From Salegentibacter echinorum (GTDB lineage: Bacteria > Bacteroidota > Bacteroidia > Flavobacteriales > Flavobacteriaceae): DNA of 64,000 nucleotides. Location: assembly GCF_900129445.1 (NCBI RefSeq), contig NZ_FQVT01000001.1, positions 558,001 to 622,000 on the forward strand, read 5' to 3'. The stretch's first letter is position 1; each line of letters opens with the position of its first letter. Positions 52,527 through 61,466 of this stretch are shown one piece after another. The notes below the pieces were generated by a model that saw nothing but the letters and a program-made list of their open reading frames with translations, was not told the DNA's origin and did not search any database. The position numbers and the translations under genes are program-made.

Positions 52527-54819
52527 GCACAGGAAATTGAAAATAATGAAATCAAGTCATAAGGTAAGCTTTGGTTTATTCGGCGTTTTAATATTAATGC
52601 TGAATTCCTGCAATGTAAAAAAGTTTGTGCCCGAAGGAAAATTTCTTTATACCGGTGCCGAAATTGAGATCGATGCCGATTCTACCGTAGAAAACGTTTC
52701 TGCTTTAAAAACCGAACTGGAAGCAGCCTTGCCAGAACCAAATAGTAAAATTTTGGGTATGCAGCCCGGTCTCTATTTTTATTATAAAGCGCAGCGTGAA
52801 AAGCCCGGATTTATCAATAAATTTTTAAACAAAAAAATAGGAAAAGAACCTATTTACGGCAGTGATATAGATCCACTGGGGACCGAAGAAGTTTTAGAGA
52901 ACAGATTAGAAAATCGAGGTTTCTTCTACAGTAACGTAAACTCTAGCGTAAATGAAGATAAAGAGGAAAAAGAGATGCACGTTTCTTACAAGGCAGAAGT
53001 ACCCAGCCCATATCGCCTTGTCAACTATAAAATAGATACTAAAGCCGATTCGCTTTATGTTTATAACGAGATTAGCAGGATACTCCCCGATACACCTATC
53101 GAGAAAGATATGCGCTTTGATCTTTCTGCCCTAAAATATGAAAGAGAAAGAATAGATAAAGGTTTAAAGAACAAAGGTTATTATAATTTTAACTCCGGTT
53201 TCTTAATTTTTGAAGCAGATACCAATCAATATGATAATAAGAAATTCGATTTGTTTCTACGCTTAAAAAAGGATGTACCCGAAAAAAGTATAATTCCGTA
53301 TGAAATTGGTAAAGTAAATATTTATCCGAATTACAAAGTAGGAGAGGAGAAAGTATATAATGATACCACAGTTTATAAGAATAAAAATTTTATGCAGGAA
53401 GAGCTTTTCTTTAAGCCTAAGCACTTAGAGCCTAATGTACTTATAGATGAAGGAGAATTATATAATCCCGAGACTTCCAGTAGTACCGCCAGAAGACTTG
53501 GGAATATAGGTGTTTATAAATTTATAAACATTAATTACAAAGAAATAGATAGCTTATCGACCGACAGTTTGGGGGTTTTAGAAACCAATATTTACCTGGC
53601 ACCTCTAAATAAGAGGGCACTTAGGGCCGAGGTCCAGGCAACTACCAAATCTAATGGTTTCACCGGTCCCAGCCTGGCACTTAGTTACACCGATAGGAAT
53701 ATCTTTAACGGTGGGGAGATTTTTAAATTGACCGGGGATTTTGGTTATGAAGTGCAATCTGGCGGTGGGTCTAAGTCTGGATTAAATTCTATAAATATCG
53801 GTTTAACCGGGGATATTATTTTTCCGCGCCTAATTTCTCCTATAAGTTTTGATAAAAATGCGTTTTCTTATTCCATACCAAAAACCAAGGCTAGTTTAGG
53901 GTTTAATTATCTTAAGAGAAGTAAATTGTTTAGCCTTGGGTCGGTTACAGCTCGTTTCGGTTATTTATGGAATGCCAATAGGTACGTTACCCACGAACTC
54001 TATCCGGTTTCTGTAAATTATGTAAACCTGGCAAATACTACTCCAGAGTTTCAGGAAATCTTAGATGCTAATCCGTTTTTGGAAAGTAGTTTTAAACAGG
54101 AATTTATTTCCAATCTCACCTATTCCTTTACTTATAATGGACTCCTAGATGCTAAAAAACATCAGTTTTTTGTAAACTCCACAGTTGACGTGGCGGGGAA
54201 TTTAGTCGATTTAATTAGCGGTCATTCAGATGAGGAGCTCCAAACCTTCTTAGGTTTAAGATATGCACAATATGCTAAAGCCGATGTTGATTTTAGGTAT
54301 CATTTTAACTTTAATAAAGAATCTAAAATTGCAACCAGGCTTTTTGCCGGTTGGGGAATTCCTTATGGAAATTCTGATGTTTTACCTTTTACCAAGCAAT
54401 ATTTTGCAGGTGGTCCTTATAGCGTGAGAGCCTTTAACACGCGTTCTTTAGGCCCGGGAACTTACCATCCGCCCAACGAGGATGATTCTTACTTTGACCA
54501 GGCAGGAAACTTAAGATTAGAAGCGAATATCGAATACCGCTTTCCATTGTTTCCCTATTTGTACGGTGCAGTTTTTGCCGATGCCGGTAACGTTTGGAAC
54601 ACAGGGAAAAATAATCTTCCCGGCGGGAAATTTAGTAAAGACTTTATCAACGAACTGGGAATTGGTACCGGGGTAGGACTTCGGGTAGATATTCAAAGTT
54701 TTGTGATTCGTTTTGACCTTGCCGCTCCATTGCATGACCCTGCCGAGGACGAGGGGCCTAAATGGGATTTCGATTATAAAAATCCTGTGTTTAATTTTGC
54801 TATTGGATATCCGTTTTAA
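52513..54819 (+). CDS. tamL: TamL, lipoprotein form of the TamA/BamA-type outer-membrane assembly protein
   Basis: A 768-residue outer-membrane protein. It begins with a lipoprotein signal (FGVLILMLNSC, Cys33), the defining feature of the Bacteroidota TamL. POTRA-like segments lie within about 45-370, and a barrel (about 390-768) ends in YKNPVFNFAIGYPF, the C-terminal strand with terminal aromatic; the motif FFAGGPYSVRAFNTRSLGPG is the conserved loop 6 (VRGY-like) of BamA-type barrels. It is paired with tamB, as is known in Bacteroidota. The start may be 52513 or the Met at 52546; both keep the lipobox. It starts before the tamB stop. Confidence 0.9.
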   Translation: MKKNRHRKLKIMKSSHKVSFGLFGVLILMLNSCNVKKFVPEGKFLYTGAEIEIDADSTVENVSALKTELEAALPEPNSKILGMQPGLYFYYKAQREKPGFINKFLNKKIGKEPIYGSDIDPLGTEEVLENRLENRGFFYSNVNSSVNEDKEEKEMHVSYKAEVPSPYRLVNYKIDTKADSLYVYNEISRILPDTPIEKDMRFDLSALKYERERIDKGLKNKGYYNFNSGFLIFEADTNQYDNKKFDLFLRLKKDVPEKSIIPYEIGKVNIYPNYKVGEEKVYNDTTVYKNKNFMQEELFFKPKHLEPNVLIDEGELYNPETSSSTARRLGNIGVYKFININYKEIDSLSTDSLGVLETNIYLAPLNKRALRAEVQATTKSNGFTGPSLALSYTDRNIFNGGEIFKLTGDFGYEVQSGGGSKSGLNSINIGLTGDIIFPRLISPISFDKNAFSYSIPKTKASLGFNYLKRSKLFSLGSVTARFGYLWNANRYVTHELYPVSVNYVNLANTTPEFQEILDANPFLESSFKQEFISNLTYSFTYNGLLDAKKHQFFVNSTVDVAGNLVDLISGHSDEELQTFLGLRYAQYAKADVDFRYHFNFNKESKIATRLFAGWGIPYGNSDVLPFTKQYFAGGPYSVRAFNTRSLGPGTYHPPNEDDSYFDQAGNLRLEANIEYRFPLFPYLYGAVFADAGNVWNTGKNNLPGGKFSKDFINELGIGTGVGLRVDIQSFVIRFDLAAPLHDPAEDEGPKWDFDYKNPVFNFAIGYPF

Positions 54820-54821
54820 AA

Positions 54822-55394
54822 ATGTATCAGCAAATTTTAGATCACCTTGCCGCTGTTATATCCCTAACCCGTGAAGAAGAACAGGAATTTACCGGAATCC
54901 TTTCTGAAAAAAGACTTGCTAAAAAAGAATTTTTAATTAAGCCGGGGCAATCTGTAAATAGTGAATATTACGTGGTTTCAGGATGTATGGAGGCTTACTA
55001 TTTAAGTGAAGCCGGGGACAAGCACATTATTCAATTTGCTTTAGAAGATTGGTGGATTAGTGATTTTGAAGCTTTCTTCGGAAGTAAAGAAGCGCAATTG
55101 TACGTTGAAGCTGTTGAAAACTCGATACTGCTGGGTATTGATCGTGATAATTTGGAAACGCTGTACGAGAGAATTCCAAAATTTGAGCGTTTTTTCCGGA
55201 TTAAAACAACCAATGCCTTTGTTGCACTTCGCAGCAGGATACTTTCTTCTCTGCAAAAAAATAGCAAGCTTCGTTATATGGAATTCTGTGAAAATCACCC
55301 CGAGCTGGAACGTAGAATACCTAATGCGCATATTGCAAATTACCTGGGCATAAAACCTGAAAGCCTTAGCCGACTGCGAAAAGAGCTTTCTTAG
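54822..55394 (+). CDS. Crp/Fnr family transcriptional regulator
   Basis: A 190-residue regulator with a cyclic-nucleotide-binding-like domain (about 20-115: KKEFLIKPGQSVNSEYYVVSGCMEAYYLSEAGDKHIIQFALEDWWISDFEAFF) and a C-terminal helix-turn-helix (RIPNAHIANYLGIKPESLSRLRKELS). This short form, without cysteines for an iron-sulfur cluster, is common in Flavobacteriia. It begins 2 nt after tamL, so it is probably cotranscribed, and may control the Old Yellow Enzyme gene downstream. The latter is inference. Confidence 0.9.
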   Translation: MYQQILDHLAAVISLTREEEQEFTGILSEKRLAKKEFLIKPGQSVNSEYYVVSGCMEAYYLSEAGDKHIIQFALEDWWISDFEAFFGSKEAQLYVEAVENSILLGIDRDNLETLYERIPKFERFFRIKTTNAFVALRSRILSSLQKNSKLRYMEFCENHPELERRIPNAHIANYLGIKPESLSRLRKELS

Positions 55395-55453
55395 TTAACA
55401 TCTTTTAACAGCGCTACCTAACCTATGTCAAGTAGATTTTTGGATCTTTCCAT

Positions 55454-55461
55454 TAATTTTG
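55454..55461 (+). promoter_or_regulatory. -7 box (TAATTTTG) of the Old Yellow Enzyme gene
   Basis: TAATTTTG lies 39 nt before the ATG at 55500. It supports that start and a separate transcript from the tam operon. No clear upstream TTG. Confidence 0.4.
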
Positions 55462-55499
55462 CATTTCCAAATTGTCGAAAAATATTACGAAATAGACTT

Positions 55500-56615
55500 A
55501 TGAGCAAAGAACAAAATTTACTGAAATCATATGATTTAAATGGATTAAAACTCCCAAATAGGGTGGTGATGGCGCCAATGACAAGAAGTAGGGCTACAAA
55601 TTCGGAAAATACACCTATTGAAGGTTTACACGATGTTTACTATGAACAACGAGCTTCTGCCGGACTTATTATTACCGAAGGTTCCCAGGTTTCCAAGGAA
55701 GCGGTTGGATATGTGAACACGCCGGGAATTTATAGCAAAGCGCAGGTTGAAGGTTGGAAAATGGTAAATGAAAAAGTGCACAAAGCCAATGGCAGAATTT
55801 TTATTCAGCTTTGGCACGTAGGCAGAATGTCTCACCCCGATTTTCATAATGGCGATTTGCCGGTGTCTGCTTCAGCCATAAACCCTGAATCGCAATCTTA
55901 TACCCCCAATGGTTTTAAAGATACGGTAACGCCTAAAGAAATGACTATTGAAGATATAAAGAGAACCATTGGTGATTTTAAAAATGCAGCTAAAAATGCA
56001 ATGGAAGCCGATTTTGACGGAATAGAAATCCATTCTTCCAACGGTTATTTATTTCACCAATTTTTTAATGGAACTTCCAATAAAAGAAATGATGAATACG
56101 GCGGAAGCATAGAAAATCGCGCCAGGATTTTATTTGAAACTATTGATGCGATCAAAGAAGTAATGCCCGAGCAAAAAATTGGATTAAGGTTAAACCCTTC
56201 CCTTCACGGTATTTTTGGAATGACGATGGATGAAGAAACCATCCCAACTTTCGATTATATTATTGAAAAACTGAATGATTATGATCTTGCATATTTGCAT
56301 TTATCAGAACCTTTCAATGATGTTTCTGAAGTACCCTACGCGGAAACTGAAATCGCAAAAAGATATCGCCCAATGTATCAGGGAACGCTTATGATTAATG
56401 CAGGTTTTGATCAGGAATCCGGGAACAAAGTTATTGAAGAGGGGAATGCCGATTTGGTAGCTTTTGGCAAACCTTATGTTTCCAACCCCGATTTAGTAGA
56501 ACGATTTGCAGAGAATATCCCGCTTACAGATTGGGATACAGATACTTTTTATACGCCGGGAAAAGAAGGTTATATCGATTATAAGAAAGCTAAATCGCAT
56601 GAGCAAAACGTTTAA
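55500..56615 (+). CDS. Old Yellow Enzyme family alkene reductase (NemA-like)
   Basis: FMN-dependent NAD(P)H:flavin oxidoreductase of 371 residues (after the start at 55500, MSKEQNLLKSYDLNGLK). Hallmarks: LPNRVVMAPMTRSRA near 18-32, LWHVGRMSHPDFHNGDLPVSASAI, the substrate/FMN region IEIHSSNGYLFHQFFNGTSNKRNDEYGGSIENRARILFE, and GKPYVSNPDLVERFA. It reduces activated alkenes or nitro-compounds. The in-frame start at 55425 precedes the promoter box and is not favoured. A Crp-like regulator lies just upstream. Confidence 0.92.
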   Translation: MSKEQNLLKSYDLNGLKLPNRVVMAPMTRSRATNSENTPIEGLHDVYYEQRASAGLIITEGSQVSKEAVGYVNTPGIYSKAQVEGWKMVNEKVHKANGRIFIQLWHVGRMSHPDFHNGDLPVSASAINPESQSYTPNGFKDTVTPKEMTIEDIKRTIGDFKNAAKNAMEADFDGIEIHSSNGYLFHQFFNGTSNKRNDEYGGSIENRARILFETIDAIKEVMPEQKIGLRLNPSLHGIFGMTMDEETIPTFDYIIEKLNDYDLAYLHLSEPFNDVSEVPYAETEIAKRYRPMYQGTLMINAGFDQESGNKVIEEGNADLVAFGKPYVSNPDLVERFAENIPLTDWDTDTFYTPGKEGYIDYKKAKSHEQNV

Positions 56616-56665
56616 AATTTGGTCATGCGTAAATGCGTTAATATGACAATGCGGTGATGTGAAGA
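56616..56665. repeat. degenerate short repeat after the Old Yellow Enzyme gene
   Basis: Words such as ATGCGTAAATGCGTTAATATG and GCGGTGATGTGAAG resemble the arrays at 5573-5856 and 62613-62680. Decayed and short. Confidence 0.4.
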
Positions 56666-56759
56666 TATGTTGGTTTGTCAACTTGATTTCGTAGAAAATT
56701 TAATTGAAAAAAGGAATAAAGCTGTTTTAAAAGCGTTGTACTTTGTCATAGTGCGAAAC

Positions 56760-56795
56760 GAAGCAATCTCCAACTAATAATTTAGAGATTGCTTC
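56760..56795. other. long inverted repeat between convergent genes
   Basis: GAAGCAATCTC (56760-56770) and GAGATTGCTTC (56785-56795) with a 14-nt loop. No T tract, so it is a weak terminator or a repetitive extragenic palindrome. Confidence 0.55.
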
Positions 56796-56857
56796 ACTCT
56801 TTCGTATTGATATTATGATTTCACTTTTAAGACAGCCTATTTTATTTCAATAGAGAC

Positions 56858-57190
56858 TTATTGATTTTCCTGAATTTCTCTTAGTATTTCCTCCTGCATT
56901 TCCTGCATGCCTTCAATACCGCCATACATAATAAAGCTGGCAATGGTTCCTATTAAGCTTAAAATACTCAAGACCAAACCGATAATAGCCAGGATTTTCC
57001 CGGTTTTTACATTATTATAGCCGGTATAAAGCTCTGGGTTGGCGTTGTAAATAGCAGTTGCTCGTTTAGCCATGACTAGTGCGATGATCCCAAAAATGAT
57101 CCCAACCAGACCATAACAGCAACAGCCGATGATAGAGAGGATCCCGAAAATTAGAATTAAGGTTGAATTGGGTAATTGTTGTTTTTGCAT
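56858..57190 (-). CDS. CCC-motif membrane protein
   Basis: A 110-residue membrane protein with a CCC triplet in GILSIIGCCCYGLVGIIFGIIALVMAKRA (about 16-45) and two further hydrophobic stretches. It has an acidic C-terminal tail (MQEMQEEILREIQENQ). This is the DUF4190-like, CCC-motif type found in Bacteroidota, often beside DUF2752, as here (11-nt gap to the DUF2752 gene upstream). Function unknown. Confidence 0.82.
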   Translation of the reverse strand: MQKQQLPNSTLILIFGILSIIGCCCYGLVGIIFGIIALVMAKRATAIYNANPELYTGYNNVKTGKILAIIGLVLSILSLIGTIASFIMYGGIEGMQEMQEEILREIQENQ

Positions 57191-57201
57191 AAAAAATTTG
57201 A

Positions 57202-57495
57202 TTATTGGGTTAGTTGTAAATAATGATTCATTTTAGCGAGATAGCTTATCATCATTACCGCACCGCAAAAGATAATAAGGCCTATTTTTAGTTGAAAATC
57301 GTATTTAAATTTTTTAAATAGGTTGAAAACCAGGAATACCAGCAAAAGCAACATGGGATAGATTGCAGGAAACATATAGAATGCCTGGCCAAACTCGCCC
57401 TGCAAGACTAAAGATAGCGCCCTTTGGTCACCACAACCAAAACATTCAACTCCAAATAGGCTTTTGTTTAGACAGGGTAACATGAATTCTTCCAT
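57202..57495 (-). CDS. DUF2752 family small membrane protein
   Basis: A 97-residue membrane protein. The signature CFGCGDQRALSLVLQGEFGQAF near residues 18-39 is the DUF2752 CPGCG-type motif (here CFGCG). Two hydrophobic helices (about 43-61 and 71-88) follow. It is directly downstream of the T9SS cargo gene (2-nt gap) and before the CCC-motif gene. Function unknown; the cysteines might coordinate metal. Confidence 0.85.
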   Translation of the reverse strand: MEEFMLPCLNKSLFGVECFGCGDQRALSLVLQGEFGQAFYMFPAIYPMLLLLVFLVFNLFKKFKYDFQLKIGLIIFCGAVMMISYLAKMNHYLQLTQ

Positions 57496-57497
57496 AG

Positions 57498-59243
57498 CTA
57501 ATTTCTAATAGTTATTTTACTGGTGAAGACTTCTCCGCTTTCACAGAGCATTTTAATGATATACACCGAATTTTGTAATCCCAAAGTGTTAAAATTATAT
57601 ACCGGGCTTTTAGTTTTGACTTCTTGAGAAACAATCATTTTTCCATTTAAATCGAACAAAATAATTTTCTTGAGCACTTTTTGCTTCATTTTAATACTAA
57701 GAAAAGTCTGTTCCGTACCTTGTACTATGGCAAATTCCGATGAATTTGGTTCTATTAATTCACTTTCTAAATCTATAGGAAATGACACCTCTTCATTTTC
57801 TTCCATAAAACTAATAAAAAACCTATCATTATAGAAGCCTTTTGTTAAATTTTGTAAGAATGAAGCTTTTTTAACATCGTAATATTCATTCTTTTCAGCA
57901 TCAAAAACAAAAACGGGTGTACTGGAATTGCTGCTTTTTAGTTTAATATCAATTTTAGTGTCCTCTTCCAAATGAAGTAATAATGGGATTTTATCATTCT
58001 TCCTAAATGGGCGTACCTGAATATTATAGGCCGCTTCTTCTATATTCCAGCCGGCATCATTGTTTAGAAAACCATAAATTTGAGCATCCATAGCCCAATC
58101 TGCTGCTACAGAAGCATCTTCGGCAAAAGTGAGTAGAAGTGGACGCACATATAAGTCATTAAAATTTATATGAAAATAGAAAAGGGAAGGATCGGCTTTG
58201 GGCTGTGATTTAAATTGAGAATTTTGTACGTTTTCCTTCTGAAACCTTCTTTGTGAATTCTTAAAATAAATATAGCCATTGCTTTTTCCTTCTAACATAA
58301 ATCCCTGTGCAATGGGGCTGTACTCCCGTGCAATATTGGCGCCGCTTGCTCCTGTATCCCCATTTTCCTCTCCCGCACCTGTATAGGTTTTAAAAACTGC
58401 CGGAACATAAGCATTAGCTCCCGGGGAATATGAACCGTAGCCGCCTTCATAATCTTTTAAATTATGAGAATTTCCCTGACTTTTAGAATCCCAAAAATAA
58501 GCAATTCCCGTACTGGCGGGATTTTCCAATAGAAAACTACGCAAGTGCAAAGCAGAAGGGTAAGGATTTCCTACCAGGATATTTTCCTCTTTTTTAATAG
58601 GTAATCTTATTTCTCCATCATTTGGTAGCCCTCTAAAATCATATCGTTGTTTATTGCCGGGGTTGTTTTCAACTCCATTTATACTATTTGAGTTGGTACC
58701 ATTTACGCCTTTCATCGAAAAACCTTCCCCGGGAGAAAGATCAAAGATTTTCCCAACGTGTTGCCAGGCATTATAACCCAGGCCAGAATATTTATAAATC
58801 CACCGACTGGATATTTCTAAAGGATTGGCACTGCCTTCTAAATTACTGGTAATCTGGGCAGTTTTGCTTTTAGTAACTGTTTCTGGTTCAAAAATAACGG
58901 CACCAAAAGATTGGTTAGTGCTTATATTATCTAAAACAGGCATTGCCCAGTAATTGTAATCGAAGGCATTGGAAGTACCTTCCTGAAAAACAGAAAGCCA
59001 ACCGTTACCAGAATTTAAGTTGGAGTTTTTATCGCCTTGCAGTAACTGGGAACCTTTTCTAAGGTAAATACTGGCTTCGGTGTTTCCGGGGTTATTCTTT
59101 TTTAGTTCTATGGCGCCTTCAATATATAAAAATCTGTCGTTTAAGTAAATAAATGAATCCTGGGTGGAAGTAGGAGCGATATACATTTGTGCGTTTAACG
59201 TATAGACCTGGAAAATAAAAAAGATGCAGTAGATTTGCCTCAT
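57498..59243 (-). CDS. T9SS type A cargo protein with a NPYPS module
   Basis: About 581 residues after a signal peptide (MRQIYCIFFIFQVYTLNAQ). It contains the module LVGNPYPSALHLRSFLLEN...PIAQGFMLEG, shared with the giant 37176-42269 protein. The last 75 residues (VLKKIILFDLNGKMIVSQEV ... NSVYIIKMLCESGEVFTSKITIRN) form a T9SS type A sorting tail. The start at 59243 gives a clean signal; a longer frame to 59297 adds a Cys-rich polar extension. Surface-exposed by inference; function unknown. Confidence 0.85.
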   Translation of the reverse strand: MRQIYCIFFIFQVYTLNAQMYIAPTSTQDSFIYLNDRFLYIEGAIELKKNNPGNTEASIYLRKGSQLLQGDKNSNLNSGNGWLSVFQEGTSNAFDYNYWAMPVLDNISTNQSFGAVIFEPETVTKSKTAQITSNLEGSANPLEISSRWIYKYSGLGYNAWQHVGKIFDLSPGEGFSMKGVNGTNSNSINGVENNPGNKQRYDFRGLPNDGEIRLPIKKEENILVGNPYPSALHLRSFLLENPASTGIAYFWDSKSQGNSHNLKDYEGGYGSYSPGANAYVPAVFKTYTGAGEENGDTGASGANIAREYSPIAQGFMLEGKSNGYIYFKNSQRRFQKENVQNSQFKSQPKADPSLFYFHINFNDLYVRPLLLTFAEDASVAADWAMDAQIYGFLNNDAGWNIEEAAYNIQVRPFRKNDKIPLLLHLEEDTKIDIKLKSSNSSTPVFVFDAEKNEYYDVKKASFLQNLTKGFYNDRFFISFMEENEEVSFPIDLESELIEPNSSEFAIVQGTEQTFLSIKMKQKVLKKIILFDLNGKMIVSQEVKTKSPVYNFNTLGLQNSVYIIKMLCESGEVFTSKITIRN

Positions 59244-59251
59244 AATTAATT

Positions 59252-59259
59252 TAACTTTG
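59252..59259 (+). promoter_or_regulatory. -7 box of the two-gene Smr operon
   Basis: TAACTTTG, 60 nt before the ATG at 59320; a TTG lies at 59235-59237 (14-nt spacer, shorter than usual). Confidence 0.35.
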
Positions 59260-59319
59260 CAGCCTATACAAGAACCGTTATTTTTAATACATTCCAAATA
59301 AGGGATAACAGGTAAAAAA

Positions 59320-59520
59320 ATGAAAAATACTCAGCTTATAAATACAATTTTAATTGTGGTGGGTGGTGCACTTTTGTTGTATGCAATTTCTGCAGAAGAG
59401 GCCCATCCTTACTTTAAAATAGGAGGCTTAATCATTATTATGTTCGGACTTTACAGGGCTACTAACTTTTGGGTGGCTACCAAGGATGATCACAAAGAAG
59501 ATGAAAACAAAGATTCGTAA
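59320..59520 (+). CDS. small membrane protein of unknown function
   Basis: A 66-residue protein with two hydrophobic helices (about 8-24 and 32-46) and a polar acidic tail (KDDHKEDENKDS). The stop codon shares one base with the start of the Smr gene, so the pair is translationally coupled. I know no function. Confidence 0.7.
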   Translation: MKNTQLINTILIVVGGALLLYAISAEEAHPYFKIGGLIIIMFGLYRATNFWVATKDDHKEDENKDS

Positions 59521-60062
59521 TGTTTGAGAAAGGAGATAAAATTGAAGTGTTAGATGATGCGCTGGAAGGGGAGGTGCTTAAAACTGAAGGCAAAACTGTC
59601 TATATTACCACCACAGATGGTTTTGAAATGGAATTTCTGGAACACGAACTTGTAAAGATAGAAACTCCTATCGAAGCTTTGCAGGAAGATATCGATATTG
59701 AGGAAGTTTTAAAGGAAAAAAAAGCCTCCAAGAAGCCAAAATCCAAAAAGGTAAAACCCAAGGAAAGGAACCTGCCACCAATGGAAGTAGATCTTCATAT
59801 AGAAAAGCTCACTACTTCCTCCCGCGGAATGAGCAACTTTGATATGCTTAACCTGCAAATGGATACAGCCAAAAGGCAGTTGGAATTTGCGATGAAAAAA
59901 CGCATTCAAAAGATTGTGTTTATTCATGGGGTAGGCGAGGGCGTGCTAAAGGCCGAACTGGATTTTCTATTGGGCCGTTATGATAATTTAAAGTTTTATG
60001 ATGCTAATTATCAAAAATATGGACTTGGTGCTACAGAGGTTTATTTTTTTCAAAACCCTTAA
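59520..60062 (+). CDS. Smr domain protein (DUF2027-like N-terminus)
   Basis: A 180-residue cytoplasmic protein. The N-terminal 65 residues (MFEKGDKIEVLDDALEGEVLKTEGKTVYI) form a small beta barrel as in DUF2027; a lysine-rich linker follows; the C-terminal Smr domain (about 95-175) has MEVDLHIEKLT and IVFIHGVGEGVLKAELDFLL. Smr domains are nucleases acting on branched DNA or on mRNA in stalled-ribosome rescue. It is cotranscribed with the small membrane protein. Confidence 0.88.
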   Translation: MFEKGDKIEVLDDALEGEVLKTEGKTVYITTTDGFEMEFLEHELVKIETPIEALQEDIDIEEVLKEKKASKKPKSKKVKPKERNLPPMEVDLHIEKLTTSSRGMSNFDMLNLQMDTAKRQLEFAMKKRIQKIVFIHGVGEGVLKAELDFLLGRYDNLKFYDANYQKYGLGATEVYFFQNP

Positions 60063-60203
60063 TGCTCTAAGGAAATACTGTTTTTAAAAATGTGAAATAA
60101 GTTTTATTTAAGACAAAACCATTTAGTTTTTTATCAAAATGAAAGCTTAAGCTAGCTTTGCCTTAAAAGCATCACAGCTACTGGAACATCAAAACTTCAA
60201 AAA

Positions 60204-61271
60204 TCAAGAAGAAGTTTCTTCGTCACTCTCTTCATCCTCGTCCGCATCTTCATCTTCCTCGTTGTCCTGGGCTTCCTGTTGTCTTTTAGTAAGTTGCTCA
60301 AAGAAGATTCCCCCGGTTTCGTACCTCCCCAGGTTGTAGGTAGTCTGGAAGCTAATGTCTTCGCCGCTTCCGTCCTGGCGAATTAAGTTAAAGTTTATTA
60401 TTTGTACGTTAGATCGGTATGTTCGGGTGATATGATGATCTAACTGTAGCTCATGTTCATAAGAAACTTCGTTAAGTTCTGGAACAAGATAATTTGCACG
60501 CCCATCTGCCGATTGGCTTAATAATTTTGGTGACAGTAAATCATTGTTGTTTTCTTCAATAGCTCTTTTCACATTTTCTTCTCTAACTTCATGCCTGGTT
60601 AAAACTCCATCGCCATCATCATCTGGATCCAAATAATCTGGGATTCCGTCTTCATCGGTATCTAAATAATCGCCTACTTTGGGGTCATTAGGTTCAGCGG
60701 TTCTTTCTGCTTTCGTTTCCACGTTGTCGTTATCATCATCTATATCTAAGTGATCTGGGATGCCGTCTCCATCGGTATCTAAATGATTATCCCCATTTAA
60801 GTCCATTCCTTCATCGGCATTACTAATTCCGTCTCCATCGGCATCAGCATCTGGAGCTAAATCATTATAGACGGTGGTGATTTTTACGGTTCCCCCGGCA
60901 GAGATGTATTCTTCTTTTACCCGCGGCGAAGCAGGCGGCACGGCGTTGCAAAAATAATTGGAAGGAACTTCGCCATCGTAAATGCGGTAAACCAGTCTAT
61001 TATTTTCATTCAGCGCGATCTCAATAGGCTCACTAACATCTGTGGTTAAAATTTTATCGTCCAATTTATCCCTTAAAGCTTCATCCTTTAATTCTAAAGA
61101 CATGGATTCATATACATCCTGATTCTTCACAACATAAATAACTTTTTTATCGCCAATTTCACAGAGCTGCAAATTGCTGTCTTCAAAATCGAAACTGGTA
61201 ACGGTAATATCGCCGTCATCGCAAGAGTGCAATACAAAGGTAAATAGTAAAGCTGCAAATATCTTTTTCAT
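60204..61271 (-). CDS. thrombospondin type 3 repeat lipoprotein
   Basis: A 355-residue lipoprotein: signal MKKIFAALLFTFVLHSC, then Cys followed by DDGD, an acidic stretch like the Bacteroidota lipoprotein export signal for surface display. Calcium-binding TSP3 repeats (about 135-230) read DADADGDGISNADEGMDL, DTDGDGIPDHLDIDDDND and DTDEDGIPDYLDPDDDGDG. The tail is highly acidic (EEDEDADEDEESDEETSS). A TATTTTTG box on the minus strand lies at 61396-61403. Function unknown. Confidence 0.88.
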   Translation of the reverse strand: MKKIFAALLFTFVLHSCDDGDITVTSFDFEDSNLQLCEIGDKKVIYVVKNQDVYESMSLELKDEALRDKLDDKILTTDVSEPIEIALNENNRLVYRIYDGEVPSNYFCNAVPPASPRVKEEYISAGGTVKITTVYNDLAPDADADGDGISNADEGMDLNGDNHLDTDGDGIPDHLDIDDDNDNVETKAERTAEPNDPKVGDYLDTDEDGIPDYLDPDDDGDGVLTRHEVREENVKRAIEENNNDLLSPKLLSQSADGRANYLVPELNEVSYEHELQLDHHITRTYRSNVQIINFNLIRQDGSGEDISFQTTYNLGRYETGGIFFEQLTKRQQEAQDNEEDEDADEDEESDEETSS

Positions 61272-61454
61272 CATTTCGTATTCTATTAAGCTTAACGAAT
61301 AATTACAGGATTAATTATTATCGTTCTGTTTTCGTCCATTTTTGCGTTCAGCATTAAGTTGATTTTATAGGGATAAGCTAAAATTTGAATTGCTACAAAA
61401 ATAGCGGAAATAAGGATTTTTAGGGTAGCTTCTTTCAAATAATTTTATTTCGTT

Positions 61455-61462
61455 TAATTTTG
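61455..61462 (+). promoter_or_regulatory. -7 box of the cysteine desulfurase gene, directly abutting the start codon
   Basis: TAATTTTG ends 4 nt before the ATG at 61467, so transcription would begin at or near the start codon (leaderless message). No TTG at the usual distance; TTT at 61433-61435. Confidence 0.5.
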
Positions 61463-61466
61463 CGTT

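Noticed and set aside
56760-56795. Strong Rho-independent terminator
   Set aside because: The stem is good but no T tract follows on either strand; kept only as an inverted repeat.
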